A stretch of 64,000 nt of DNA from JANWWM01 sp046292465 (GTDB lineage Bacteria; Bacteroidota; Chlorobiia; Chlorobiales; Thermochlorobacteraceae): assembly GCA_046292465.1 (NCBI GenBank), contig JBKBRB010000005.1, forward strand, positions 62,001 to 126,000. Reading direction: 5' to 3'. The position numbers were made by a program, and so were the translations under genes. Shown piece by piece: positions 25,156 through 32,731 of this stretch. Position 1 is the first letter of the stretch, and the number at the start of each line of letters is the position of its first letter. Under the pieces are notes generated by a model. The model was not told where the DNA came from. It ran no database searches and was given only the letters and a program-made list of their open reading frames with translations.

Positions 25156-25749
25156 ATGAAAAAAATTCAAGTCGATATTCTCGGTCTCTCGACCAGTCCG
25201 CAAAACAACGGCGCATATGCACTCATTTTGCATGAAATTGGCGGCAAGCGCAAGTTGCCGATTATCATTGGCAGTTTCGAAGCGCAAGCAATTGCTTTGA
25301 AGCTTGAAAATATCAAAGCTCCGCGTCCGTTCACGCACGACCTCGTTCGGAACATTGCAGAGACGTTTAATATTACGGTTACAGAAGTCATCATTGATGA
25401 ATTAAAGAACGAAACGTTCTATGCAAAAGTGGTTTGCGAAATGTCAGGTGTCGTTCAAGAAATTGACGCGCGCCCGAGCGACGCAATTGCCATTGCCGTT
25501 CGATGCGATGCGCCGATTTTCGTCTCTGACGATGTGATGAACGAAGCCGGAATTGTCGATGAAAAGCAAAGCGAACAAGTCGGATTCGTTAGTGCAGAAC
25601 GCAAGCAAGACCCCCAAGTGCGTTCAAGTTCTCCAATGTCAAAACTTGAGGAACTTAATGCAAAACTCAGCGAGGCAATTTCAAAAGAAGATTATGAACG
25701 AGCGGCGCGAATTCGTGATGAAATTAGCAAACTTAAAAACAAAGGGTAA
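25156..25749 (+). CDS. Bifunctional-nuclease (BFN) domain protein with C-terminal UVR motif
   Basis: 197 residues from ATG 25156; earlier in-frame starts precede the conserved MKKIQVDILGLS beginning. Residues 1-135 are a BFN (DUF151) domain: LPIIIGSFEAQAIALKLE, RPFTHDLV and DARPSDAIAIAVR, where the last motif is most conserved. Residues 165-195 form a UVR motif (KLEELNAKLSEAISKEDYER) as in UvrB/UvrC and Clp-associated proteins. This pairing is widespread in Bacteroidota and Chlorobi. Nuclease activity has been shown for a plant member of the BFN family; the bacterial role is not settled. Confidence 0.9.
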   Translation: MKKIQVDILGLSTSPQNNGAYALILHEIGGKRKLPIIIGSFEAQAIALKLENIKAPRPFTHDLVRNIAETFNITVTEVIIDELKNETFYAKVVCEMSGVVQEIDARPSDAIAIAVRCDAPIFVSDDVMNEAGIVDEKQSEQVGFVSAERKQDPQVRSSSPMSKLEELNAKLSEAISKEDYERAARIRDEISKLKNKG

Positions 25750-25794
25750 TGCCAACCCGTTGCTTCGAGACGTTTTAATTTTTTCTCTTTTTCA

Positions 25795-26775
25795 ATGATT
25801 GAAGTGCGTCCCTATGCGCCGTCGAACCGTGATGAATGGGATAACTTCGTTCACAAGTCTAACAACGGCACGATTTTTCATCTTCAACGTTTTTTCTCAT
25901 ATCACCCCAGCGGACGATTTGAATTTCATCACTTGCTTTTTTACAGTGGCAATCGCCTGCTTGCGCTTTTGCCCGCCGCCTTGACCGAAAACCGCACCTG
26001 CCTTGAATCGCCGATAGGCGCAAGCTACGGCGGATTCGTTTTGCCTTGGAACATCAAATATGTTCTGAACGAGCACCTTGTTGATGCGCTTCTGAACTAC
26101 GCTCAAAAACAAGGCTTCAAGAAAATTTTGCTCACGCACGCGCCGCCGATTTATCAAACTAGGCTCTGTCAAGACATCGACTACGCGCTTGCCTTCAAAG
26201 GCTTCGATTTCGACCGACACTACATTTCACACGCAATTCATCTCGAACCGCGCGAAAATTTCTCCTCTCAATTTTCCGCCACCGTTCGTCGTTACATCCA
26301 CCAATGCGAGCGCAATCACAACCTTTCTGTTCAGCACTGCGAAGGCAAAGAAGGCTTTGACGAGTTTTATCCGATTCTGCTCGAAAACAAAGCCCGACAC
26401 AACGCCAAACCCACACACTCACTCGACGAACTCCATCGCCTAAAGGAACTTCTTCCTGACGCTATTCATCTATTTCTTGTGCGATACAAAGGCAAAGCCA
26501 TCGGCGGCTCGGTGATGTTTCTTTGTAATCGACATGTTTCGCTTTGTTTTTACAACATGCTCAATTACGAGTTCGAGAAATTACACCCGATTCACTTCGT
26601 GATGAAGCACGTCGTAGATTGGTCGATTCAACTTGGTTGCCGATATGTGGACATTGGTGTTTCACAAAATGTTCAGCACGAAAATCAAATGACGCCCGCT
26701 TATTCGTTGATTGAGTTCAAAGAGAAATTCGCCGCCAAAGGCGTTTTGAGAAGCACTTTCCGAAAAATTCTTTAA
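25795..26775 (+). CDS. FemAB/GNAT-like acyltransferase family protein
   Basis: 326 residues with the two-lobed GNAT layout of FemAB-related proteins: N-terminal FHLQRFFSYHP...LLALLPAAL, ESPIGASYGGFV in the middle, then the charged helix FSATVRRYIHQCERN and the C-terminal GKAIGGSVMFLCNRHVSLCF, which is the second acetyltransferase core. Known relatives add amino acids to peptidoglycan precursors or act in exopolysaccharide and PEP-CTERM systems; the substrate here is unknown. It precedes ispD by 19 bases. Confidence 0.7.
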   Translation: MIEVRPYAPSNRDEWDNFVHKSNNGTIFHLQRFFSYHPSGRFEFHHLLFYSGNRLLALLPAALTENRTCLESPIGASYGGFVLPWNIKYVLNEHLVDALLNYAQKQGFKKILLTHAPPIYQTRLCQDIDYALAFKGFDFDRHYISHAIHLEPRENFSSQFSATVRRYIHQCERNHNLSVQHCEGKEGFDEFYPILLENKARHNAKPTHSLDELHRLKELLPDAIHLFLVRYKGKAIGGSVMFLCNRHVSLCFYNMLNYEFEKLHPIHFVMKHVVDWSIQLGCRYVDIGVSQNVQHENQMTPAYSLIEFKEKFAAKGVLRSTFRKIL

Positions 26776-26794
26776 GGGAAATTTCTTTAAGGTT

Positions 26795-27535
26795 ATGAAC
26801 GCACTCGTCGTTATCGCCGCAGGCGGAATGGGAACACGCATGCATTTGAAAGAAGGCGAAAGCAAACAGTATCTCAAACTCGGACGCTACCCTGTTTTGC
26901 ATCATACCATCAAAGCCTTCGAGAGTTGTCCGTTTGTTTCATCGATTGCCGTTGCAACCCCACCAACTTACCTTTACGACCTTGTGCGATTGGTCAATCG
27001 TGCTCGGTTCAAAAAGGTGCATCACTTCTTGCAAAGCGGCAAAGAGCGTCAGGACTCCATTTTCAACTGCATTGAAGTTTTCGCGGCAGTCTATCAAGCC
27101 CTTCACCCCGAAGCTCAACGCGAGACGGTGATTTTAATTCACGACGGCGCACGCCCCCTTATTCAACCCCCTGAAATTGAACGCATTGCCAAAGACGCCC
27201 TGCACTTCGGTGCCGCTGTGCCCGCCACAAAACCCAAAGACACGATTAAATCCATCGATGATTCAGGTGAATTTTTCGGCGAAACTCTTGACCGAAACCG
27301 ATTGCGCCAAGTCCAAACCCCGCAAGGTTTCCGCGCCGACCTCATTATCGAGGCGCATACCAAAGCCAAAGCCGATTCGTTTTATGCTACCGACGACGCC
27401 GCACTTGTCGAGCGTTATTTTCCCGAACAAAAAATTAAAATCGTCGAAACAGGCTACCATAATGTTAAACTCACGACGCCCGAAGACGTTGAAATCGCAA
27501 AAGCCATTATGAAACATCAATCTAAAACGGAGTAA
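26795..27535 (+). CDS. ispD: 2-C-methyl-D-erythritol 4-phosphate cytidylyltransferase
   Basis: 246 residues. It links CTP and methylerythritol phosphate in the non-mevalonate isoprenoid pathway. The CTP-binding start AAGGMGTRM, LKLGRYPVLHHTIKAFE, the HDGARPLI motif, VPATKPKDTIK and TPQGFRADLI are in family order; AAGGMGTRMHLKEGESKQYL is slightly altered from the usual GxGxR-x-K spacing but keeps the Arg and Lys. pyrB begins three bases after its stop. Confidence 0.94.
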   Translation: MNALVVIAAGGMGTRMHLKEGESKQYLKLGRYPVLHHTIKAFESCPFVSSIAVATPPTYLYDLVRLVNRARFKKVHHFLQSGKERQDSIFNCIEVFAAVYQALHPEAQRETVILIHDGARPLIQPPEIERIAKDALHFGAAVPATKPKDTIKSIDDSGEFFGETLDRNRLRQVQTPQGFRADLIIEAHTKAKADSFYATDDAALVERYFPEQKIKIVETGYHNVKLTTPEDVEIAKAIMKHQSKTE

Positions 27536-27538
27536 CGG

Positions 27539-28468
27539 ATGCGCCACTTGCTTGGACTTTACGGCGTTTCCGCCGACACCATCACGGCGATATTGGACGA
27601 TGCGAATCGGTTTCTTCCTGCCCTCCAACAATCGCCTTCACAAACGTTCAAGACGCTTTCAGGCAAAACGATTGCGCTTTGCTTCTTTGAAAATTCCACT
27701 CGCACTCGAACATCGTTCGACCTTGCCGCACGTCGCTTAGGCGCAGGCACGGTGAATTTCACTTCTTCGACTTCGAGCATGCAAAAAGGCGAAACGCTTT
27801 TGGACACGATTGCTAACCTTGAAGCGATGAACCTTGACGCCTTTGTCATTCGCCACTCCGATTCAGGTGCGGCGCACCTTGTTGCCAAACACACGAAACT
27901 GCCTGTCATCAATGCAGGCGACGGTGCACACGAACACCCTACCCAAGCCCTGCTCGATATGCTCACGCTTCGAAACACATTCGGAAAACTTTCAGGACTG
28001 CGCATTTTGATTATGGGCGACATTCTGCACAGCCGCGTCGCACGCTCTAACATCTTCGGATTGCAAACGATGGGCGCAAGCGTTTCACTTTGCGCACCGC
28101 CTACGCTCTTGCCCGCCAACATTGACGATTTCGGCGTAACACTTTACACCAGCCTCGAGAAAGCCGTTCTCTCCTGCGACGCCGCTATCGTTTTGCGACT
28201 TCAACTTGAGCGCGAAACCGCCGGCTTCATTCCCTCTTTGCGCGAATACACCCGTTTTTTTTCACTCACCGAAGAAGTGCTTGCCAAACGCGATAAAACC
28301 CTCTTCGTTTTGCACCCCGGTCCAATGAATCGCGAAGTGGAAATTTCCAGCACCATTGCCGATAGCCAACTTCACAACCGTGCCTCTCAAAGTTTGATTT
28401 TGGAACAAGTAACGAGCGGCGTTGCCGTGCGCATGGCGGTTTTGCAAAAACTGTTGGCAAACATTTGA
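27539..28468 (+). CDS. pyrB: Aspartate carbamoyltransferase catalytic subunit
   Basis: 309 residues, catalysing the first committed step of pyrimidine synthesis (carbamoyl phosphate plus aspartate). FFENSTRTRTSFDLAARRLG is the carbamoyl-phosphate site, STSSMQKGETLLDT the 80s loop with the Ser and Lys that act across the trimer interface, HPTQALLDM the second phosphate motif and LHPGPMNREVEIS the aspartate-binding loop. No pyrI regulatory subunit follows, as in most non-enteric bacteria. It converges with tgt across a 94-base gap containing an inverted repeat. Confidence 0.96.
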   Translation: MRHLLGLYGVSADTITAILDDANRFLPALQQSPSQTFKTLSGKTIALCFFENSTRTRTSFDLAARRLGAGTVNFTSSTSSMQKGETLLDTIANLEAMNLDAFVIRHSDSGAAHLVAKHTKLPVINAGDGAHEHPTQALLDMLTLRNTFGKLSGLRILIMGDILHSRVARSNIFGLQTMGASVSLCAPPTLLPANIDDFGVTLYTSLEKAVLSCDAAIVLRLQLERETAGFIPSLREYTRFFSLTEEVLAKRDKTLFVLHPGPMNREVEISSTIADSQLHNRASQSLILEQVTSGVAVRMAVLQKLLANI

Positions 28469-28481
28469 CAGAACATCGAGC

Positions 28482-28546
28482 CAACGGATTGGACGGAGTT
28501 GCGCGGATTATTTGAATGACATCTGTGGGCATCGGTTCAATCCGTT
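28482..28546. repeat. Inverted repeat between convergent pyrB and tgt
   Basis: AACGGATTGGAC (28482-28493) pairs with GTTCAATCCGTT (28535-28546) over 12 positions with one G-T pair, enclosing 41 bases. The wide loop and absence of a U-run make it a poor terminator; the composition (GGATT/AATCC words) suggests an intergenic repeat remnant. Function unknown. Confidence 0.35.
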
Positions 28547-28562
28547 TAATTCGTGTTCCCTT

Positions 28563-29696
28563 TTATGCTTGCTTATCGGATTTGAATCCTGCCAAAAATT
28601 CTTCTTTCCACTCTTTGAAAGTGCCGCTTAAAATTTTCTCTCTTGCGGTTTTCGTCAGCCAAAGAAAAAACGAGATGTTTTGAAGCGAGCAGAGTTGCAG
28701 TCCTAAAATTTCGTCGACGTTGAGCAGATGCCGAATGTAGGCGCGGGAGAAATTTTGACAAACATAATTCTCAAAGCCTTCATCAATCGAGCGGAAGTCA
28801 TGCGTATATCGTGCGGAGCGAAGGTTGAGCGTTCCTGTTCGTGTATAGACGCGCCCGTTTCGTCCTTCGCGCGTTGGCATCACGCAATCGAACATATCGA
28901 TGCCGCGTTCAATCGCGTTCAAGATGTTTTCAGGTGTGCCAACGCCCATCAAGTAGCGTGGCTTGTGTTGCGGCAAATAGGGGTGGGAGACTTCGAGCAT
29001 TCGATACATTGCTTCGGCAGGCTCTCCGACGGCAAGTCCGCCAATCGCGTAGCCTTCAAAATCCATCTCGACCAATCGCTTCGTCGACTCAATGCGCAGG
29101 GCTTCATTTGTGCCGCCTTGTGTAATGGCGAAAAGTGTTTGCTCATAGCCGTAAAGCGGTTTTGTTTTCGCGAGATGAACTCTTGCCCGTTCTGCCCAAC
29201 GAATTGTCAGGTCGTTTGATTTTTTAAGGTAATCCAATTCGGCATCGTGCGGCGGACATTCGTCAAGCACCATCATCACATCGCTTCCGATGAAGCGTTG
29301 GGTTTCAATCACATTTTCGGGCGTAAAGAAATGCTTTGAGCCGTCGATATGCGATTTGAACACAACGCCCTCTTCGCTGATTTGACGCAGTTCAGACAGC
29401 GAAAAGACTTGATAGCCACCACTATCGGTGAGAATTGGACGCGACCAACTCATGAACTTGTGCAAACCACCTGCTTTGTAGAGCGTTTCGGTATTTGGGC
29501 GCAGGTAAAGATGATAGGTGTTGGCAAGAATGATTTGCGCGTCCATTTCGTAGAGTTCGCGTTGCTCAATGGCTTTAACGGAAGCGCGCGTGCCAACAGG
29601 CATAAACACTGGCGTCAAGACTTCGCCATGCGCAAGCGTGAGTTTTCCGGCGCGCGCGCATGTGCGTGTGTCAGTGGCTTGAAGTTCGAACTGCAT
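28563..29696 (-). CDS. tgt: tRNA-guanine(34) transglycosylase with degenerate zinc site
   Basis: 377 residues from the ATG at 29696, which overlaps the preceding stop as TAATG. The enzyme exchanges guanine for preQ1 at tRNA position 34 in queuosine synthesis. Catalytic parts are intact: LTDSGGYQVFS, DECPPHD, ITQGG, GGLAVGE and the nucleophile Asp270 in FDCVMPTREGRNG. The C-terminal zinc site, Cys-x-Cys-x-x-Cys...His in known enzymes, reads Phe308, Asn310, Cys313 and Gln339 here, so three of four ligands are gone while spacing is unchanged. Either the fold is stabilised without zinc or the protein has drifted. Confidence 0.92.
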   Translation of the reverse strand: MQFELQATDTRTCARAGKLTLAHGEVLTPVFMPVGTRASVKAIEQRELYEMDAQIILANTYHLYLRPNTETLYKAGGLHKFMSWSRPILTDSGGYQVFSLSELRQISEEGVVFKSHIDGSKHFFTPENVIETQRFIGSDVMMVLDECPPHDAELDYLKKSNDLTIRWAERARVHLAKTKPLYGYEQTLFAITQGGTNEALRIESTKRLVEMDFEGYAIGGLAVGEPAEAMYRMLEVSHPYLPQHKPRYLMGVGTPENILNAIERGIDMFDCVMPTREGRNGRVYTRTGTLNLRSARYTHDFRSIDEGFENYVCQNFSRAYIRHLLNVDEILGLQLCSLQNISFFLWLTKTAREKILSGTFKEWKEEFLAGFKSDKQA

Positions 29697-30586
29697 TAAA
29701 AGTCGCCGAATCGAGTTGGCGGAAGTTCGTTCAAGGCTTTGGCTTCGTGCTCTTTGGACGGCGGCTTTCCGTGCCAATTCGTGCCGTCGGGCATTGTGCC
29801 TTCAAAGAAGGAAACGCCTTTGCCCATCAGGGTTTTGGCTAAAATCACGACGGGTTTTCCTTTGCGCGTGAGCGACTGCGCAAGGCGAACTGTGTTCAAA
29901 AAATCCTCAATGTTATTACCGTTGCACTCCAACACAATCCAGCCAAAGGCTTTCCATTTATCGGCGAAGGGTTCAACGCTCATGACTTTTCGCACTTCCC
30001 CATCGATTTGTTGATTGTTGAAATCAACGATGCCGATAAGGTTATCGACCTTGTGATGCGCCGCTGCCATTGCCGCTTCCCAGATTTGCCCTTCTTGACA
30101 CTCGCCATCGCCCATGAGGCAGTAGACGAAGTTCGAACTTTTGTTCAAGCGAAATCCGAGTGCGGCACCGACCGCCGCCGAAAGCCCTTGCCCCAACGAG
30201 CCCGACGCAATGCGGATTCCGGGCAAGTGTGTATCGGTGGCAGGGTGTCCTTGCAGGCGCGAATTGATTTTGCGGAAGGTCGATAGTTCAGCAAGCGGAA
30301 AATATCCTGCACGAGCCAGCGTGGCATACCAAACCGGCGAAATATGTCCGTTGGAAAGAAAGAGAAAATCTTGGTCGAGGTCGTCCCAAAAGGTTTGCGG
30401 ATTGTGTTTGAGAATTTTGAAATAGAGTGCGGTGAAAATATCCGCCATGCCAAGCGAGCCGCCGGTGTGCCCCGATTGCGCCATCGTGAGCATACGAATG
30501 ATGTCGCGTCGGATTTGTCGCGCCATTTCGGTGAGGTCTTCAATGGTTTCCAAGATGGGGGGCGTATAAGTTTCGGTTTCGGTCAT
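29696..30586 (-). CDS. Transketolase N-terminal half-subunit
   Basis: 296 residues covering the thiamine-diphosphate-binding half of transketolase: SGHTGGSLGMADIFTALY, SNGHISPVWYATLARAG, GSLGQGLSAAVGAALGFRL and the ThDP/Mg motif GDGECQEGQIWEA with Asn downstream in DFNNQQIDG. It is half the length of a full transketolase, so it needs a C-terminal (pyrimidine-binding) partner. In split systems the partner usually follows directly; here tgt follows instead with a one-base overlap, so the C-half must be elsewhere. Role: pentose phosphate interconversion. Confidence 0.9.
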   Translation of the reverse strand: MTETETYTPPILETIEDLTEMARQIRRDIIRMLTMAQSGHTGGSLGMADIFTALYFKILKHNPQTFWDDLDQDFLFLSNGHISPVWYATLARAGYFPLAELSTFRKINSRLQGHPATDTHLPGIRIASGSLGQGLSAAVGAALGFRLNKSSNFVYCLMGDGECQEGQIWEAAMAAAHHKVDNLIGIVDFNNQQIDGEVRKVMSVEPFADKWKAFGWIVLECNGNNIEDFLNTVRLAQSLTRKGKPVVILAKTLMGKGVSFFEGTMPDGTNWHGKPPSKEHEAKALNELPPTRFGDF

Positions 30587-30608
30587 GGTTAAAGTTATGG
30601 TTTTGTGT

Positions 30609-31181
30609 TTATCCGCCTTTGAAGGCTTCTTTCATCACGTCGCGGTGTCGGAGGAGAATCAAGCCCGCGAGCAAGACGAGAAAAAGATAGTAATTGACGG
30701 GCAAGAAAATCGGCTCGATGAGCATCACACAAAATGTGGCGGAGATGTTGCAGAAGTGGATTTTTTTGGAATAAAACCATGCGAGCACCCAAACAATGCC
30801 CCATGCCACAACAAGCGACGGCACAAAGAGCAAGCACGCCCCTGCCGCCGTCGCTAAGCCTCTGCCGCCGTGAAATTTTAGCCAAACAGGATAGCAATGC
30901 CCAAGCACCGCAAAAATTGTTGCTGTTTGTTTGATAGCATCTTCATCGCCAAAATACTCAACCGCCAAAAGCACAGCCGTTATGCCTTTGAGGGCGTCGA
31001 GCAACATCACAACGATTCCGAGCATCTTTGAACCGGTTACTCCAAACGAGTTCATCGCGCCTACATTGCCCGAACCTTCATGCCGAATGTCTTTGCCTGC
31101 AAACGCTTTCACCAAAAGAAATGCAAACGGAATTGACCCGAGGAAATATGCGCCAAGCGCGAGATAAAGAAAGTCCAACAC
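30609..31181 (-). CDS. plsY: Acyl-phosphate glycerol-3-phosphate acyltransferase PlsY
   Basis: 190 residues with about five membrane helices. Signature motifs: GSIPFAFLLVK, GSGNVGAMN (usual GSGNxGATN) and the KFHGGRGLATAAG motif. It transfers an acyl group from acyl phosphate to glycerol 3-phosphate, the first step of phospholipid synthesis, in the inner membrane. It follows the DedA gene by six bases and precedes the transketolase half on the same strand. Confidence 0.93.
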   Translation of the reverse strand: MLDFLYLALGAYFLGSIPFAFLLVKAFAGKDIRHEGSGNVGAMNSFGVTGSKMLGIVVMLLDALKGITAVLLAVEYFGDEDAIKQTATIFAVLGHCYPVWLKFHGGRGLATAAGACLLFVPSLVVAWGIVWVLAWFYSKKIHFCNISATFCVMLIEPIFLPVNYYLFLVLLAGLILLRHRDVMKEAFKGG

Positions 31182-31187
31182 GTGAAG

Positions 31188-31838
31188 TTACAAGTTTGAT
31201 GACGGTTGTCGCCGTTTTCGAATCACACGCACAATATAAACCGCAACAAGAAGCAGAATAATGACCGTTACAACTGTTCCGTAAGCCGAAAGATACTCCC
31301 CTAATTTTTCCCAATTTGAGCCGAGCAAATAGCCGCCATAAACGAGCAAGATGTTCCACAAAATCGCGCTCACAAGTGCACACAAGTGAACGGCGAACAT
31401 GTTCAGGTGCGACATTCCCGCCGCAATAGAAATAATCGCTCGCGAGCCTGCTAAAAAGCGATTCGCGGTAATCAACCAATAGCCATAACGCGCAAACTGC
31501 TCTTTGAAGGCGTTAATTTGTTCAGGCGGAAAGATTTTTTTTGTCAGTTCTACCCACTTGTGCCGCACCGTGCCACCATCGTCTCGATAGAGCCGAAATC
31601 CGATAAAGTGCCCAACGCCATACATCGTGAAAAATCCTAACACCGACCCCACAGACGCCGAAAGCACACATCCGAAAAACGTAATGTCGTTGAACGCAAT
31701 GAGCGAGCCGACAAAAGCCACAGGCAAATCGCCCGGAATCGGCGGAATCACATTCTCGAGATAAGCAATGACGAACAGAAACGCATAAATTGCCGTGCTG
31801 TCAAGTGTTTTTGCGTATTCGATGAGTTCTTCGAGCAT
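31188..31838 (-). CDS. DedA family membrane protein
   Basis: 216 residues. IPPIPGDLPVAFVGSL near residue 31 and the FARYGYWLITANRFLAGSRA motif near residue 108 are hallmarks of DedA (VTT/SNARE-associated) proteins, with four to five membrane segments. Bacterial DedA proteins are involved in membrane homeostasis, and members recycle undecaprenyl phosphate or flip phosphatidylethanolamine. Its place between purC and plsY is consistent with a lipid-related role, though this is inference. Confidence 0.9.
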   Translation of the reverse strand: MLEELIEYAKTLDSTAIYAFLFVIAYLENVIPPIPGDLPVAFVGSLIAFNDITFFGCVLSASVGSVLGFFTMYGVGHFIGFRLYRDDGGTVRHKWVELTKKIFPPEQINAFKEQFARYGYWLITANRFLAGSRAIISIAAGMSHLNMFAVHLCALVSAILWNILLVYGGYLLGSNWEKLGEYLSAYGTVVTVIILLLVAVYIVRVIRKRRQPSSNL

Positions 31839-31847
31839 GTGAATGAG

Positions 31848-32567
31848 TTATGCTAATATGCGATTCCGCACTTCACAATAAGCGTCTTCTACCTCTCCCA
31901 AATCGAAGCGAAATCGGTCTTTGTCGAGTTTCTTGTTAGTCTCTTTGTCCCACAGTCGACATGTGTCGGGGCTAATTTCATCGCCAAGCAGAATAAGTCC
32001 GTTGTGCCGTCCAAATTCCAACTTAAAGTCGACGAGCTTCAAGCCTTTGCTTAAAAAGTATTCGCGCAAAATGGCATTGATTTTCCATGCCGTTTGTTTG
32101 AGAAAGGTAATTTCTTCGGGCTTAGCGAGGTTAAGCACAACGGCATGGTCGTCGTTGATGAGCGGGTCGCCGAGCGCATCGTTTTTGAGATAGAGTTCGG
32201 TAATTGGCATGGGCAGTTCAACGCCTTCTTCAAAGCCATAGCGTTTGACCAATGTGCCCGCGGCGATGTTGCGCATGACAACTTCAATTTTGATAATGTC
32301 CAACCGTTTGCACACCATTTCTCGCTCCGAAAGTTTCTCGACGAAGTGCGTTTGGATTCCGAAGGTTTCAAGGTATTGAAAAAAATGCGACGCAAGTTCG
32401 TTGTTAATCACACCTTTATTGTGAATTTGCCCTTTCTTTTGAGCGTTGAATGCAGTGGCATCGTCCTTGAATTCTTGAATGATTAAATCGGGGTGGTCGG
32501 TGGCAAAGACTTTTTTAGCTTTGCCTTCGTAGAGTAGTTCGCCTTTGCGCAGTGTGCCTTTGCTCAT
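31848..32567 (-). CDS. purC: Phosphoribosylaminoimidazole-succinocarboxamide synthase
   Basis: 239 residues from the ATG at 32567; a TTG ten codons upstream is in frame but unlikely. SAICAR synthase condenses CAIR with aspartate in purine synthesis. LLYEGKAKKVFATD is the ATP-binding strand, AFNAQKKGQIHNKGVINN the flexible loop, FVEKLSEREMVCKRL, VVMRNIAAGTLVKRYG and LVDFKLEFGRHNGLILLGDE the catalytic regions. Length is normal. It is the first gene of the minus-strand run to tgt. Confidence 0.96.
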   Translation of the reverse strand: MSKGTLRKGELLYEGKAKKVFATDHPDLIIQEFKDDATAFNAQKKGQIHNKGVINNELASHFFQYLETFGIQTHFVEKLSEREMVCKRLDIIKIEVVMRNIAAGTLVKRYGFEEGVELPMPITELYLKNDALGDPLINDDHAVVLNLAKPEEITFLKQTAWKINAILREYFLSKGLKLVDFKLEFGRHNGLILLGDEISPDTCRLWDKETNKKLDKDRFRFDLGEVEDAYCEVRNRILA

Positions 32568-32731
32568 TTGATGGATTTGAAAAAATTGAGAGCGCAAGTT
32601 AAGGATTTCTCTACGAAAGTTCTTTCACCGATTGGCTTCGGAAGAATCAAGGTATTTGAAAACTGTGCGTTTTCTCGTTTCTTTGGCTCTTTCTTCAAGT
32701 TTCAAATGCTCCGAATTTTAACTCAATAAAC

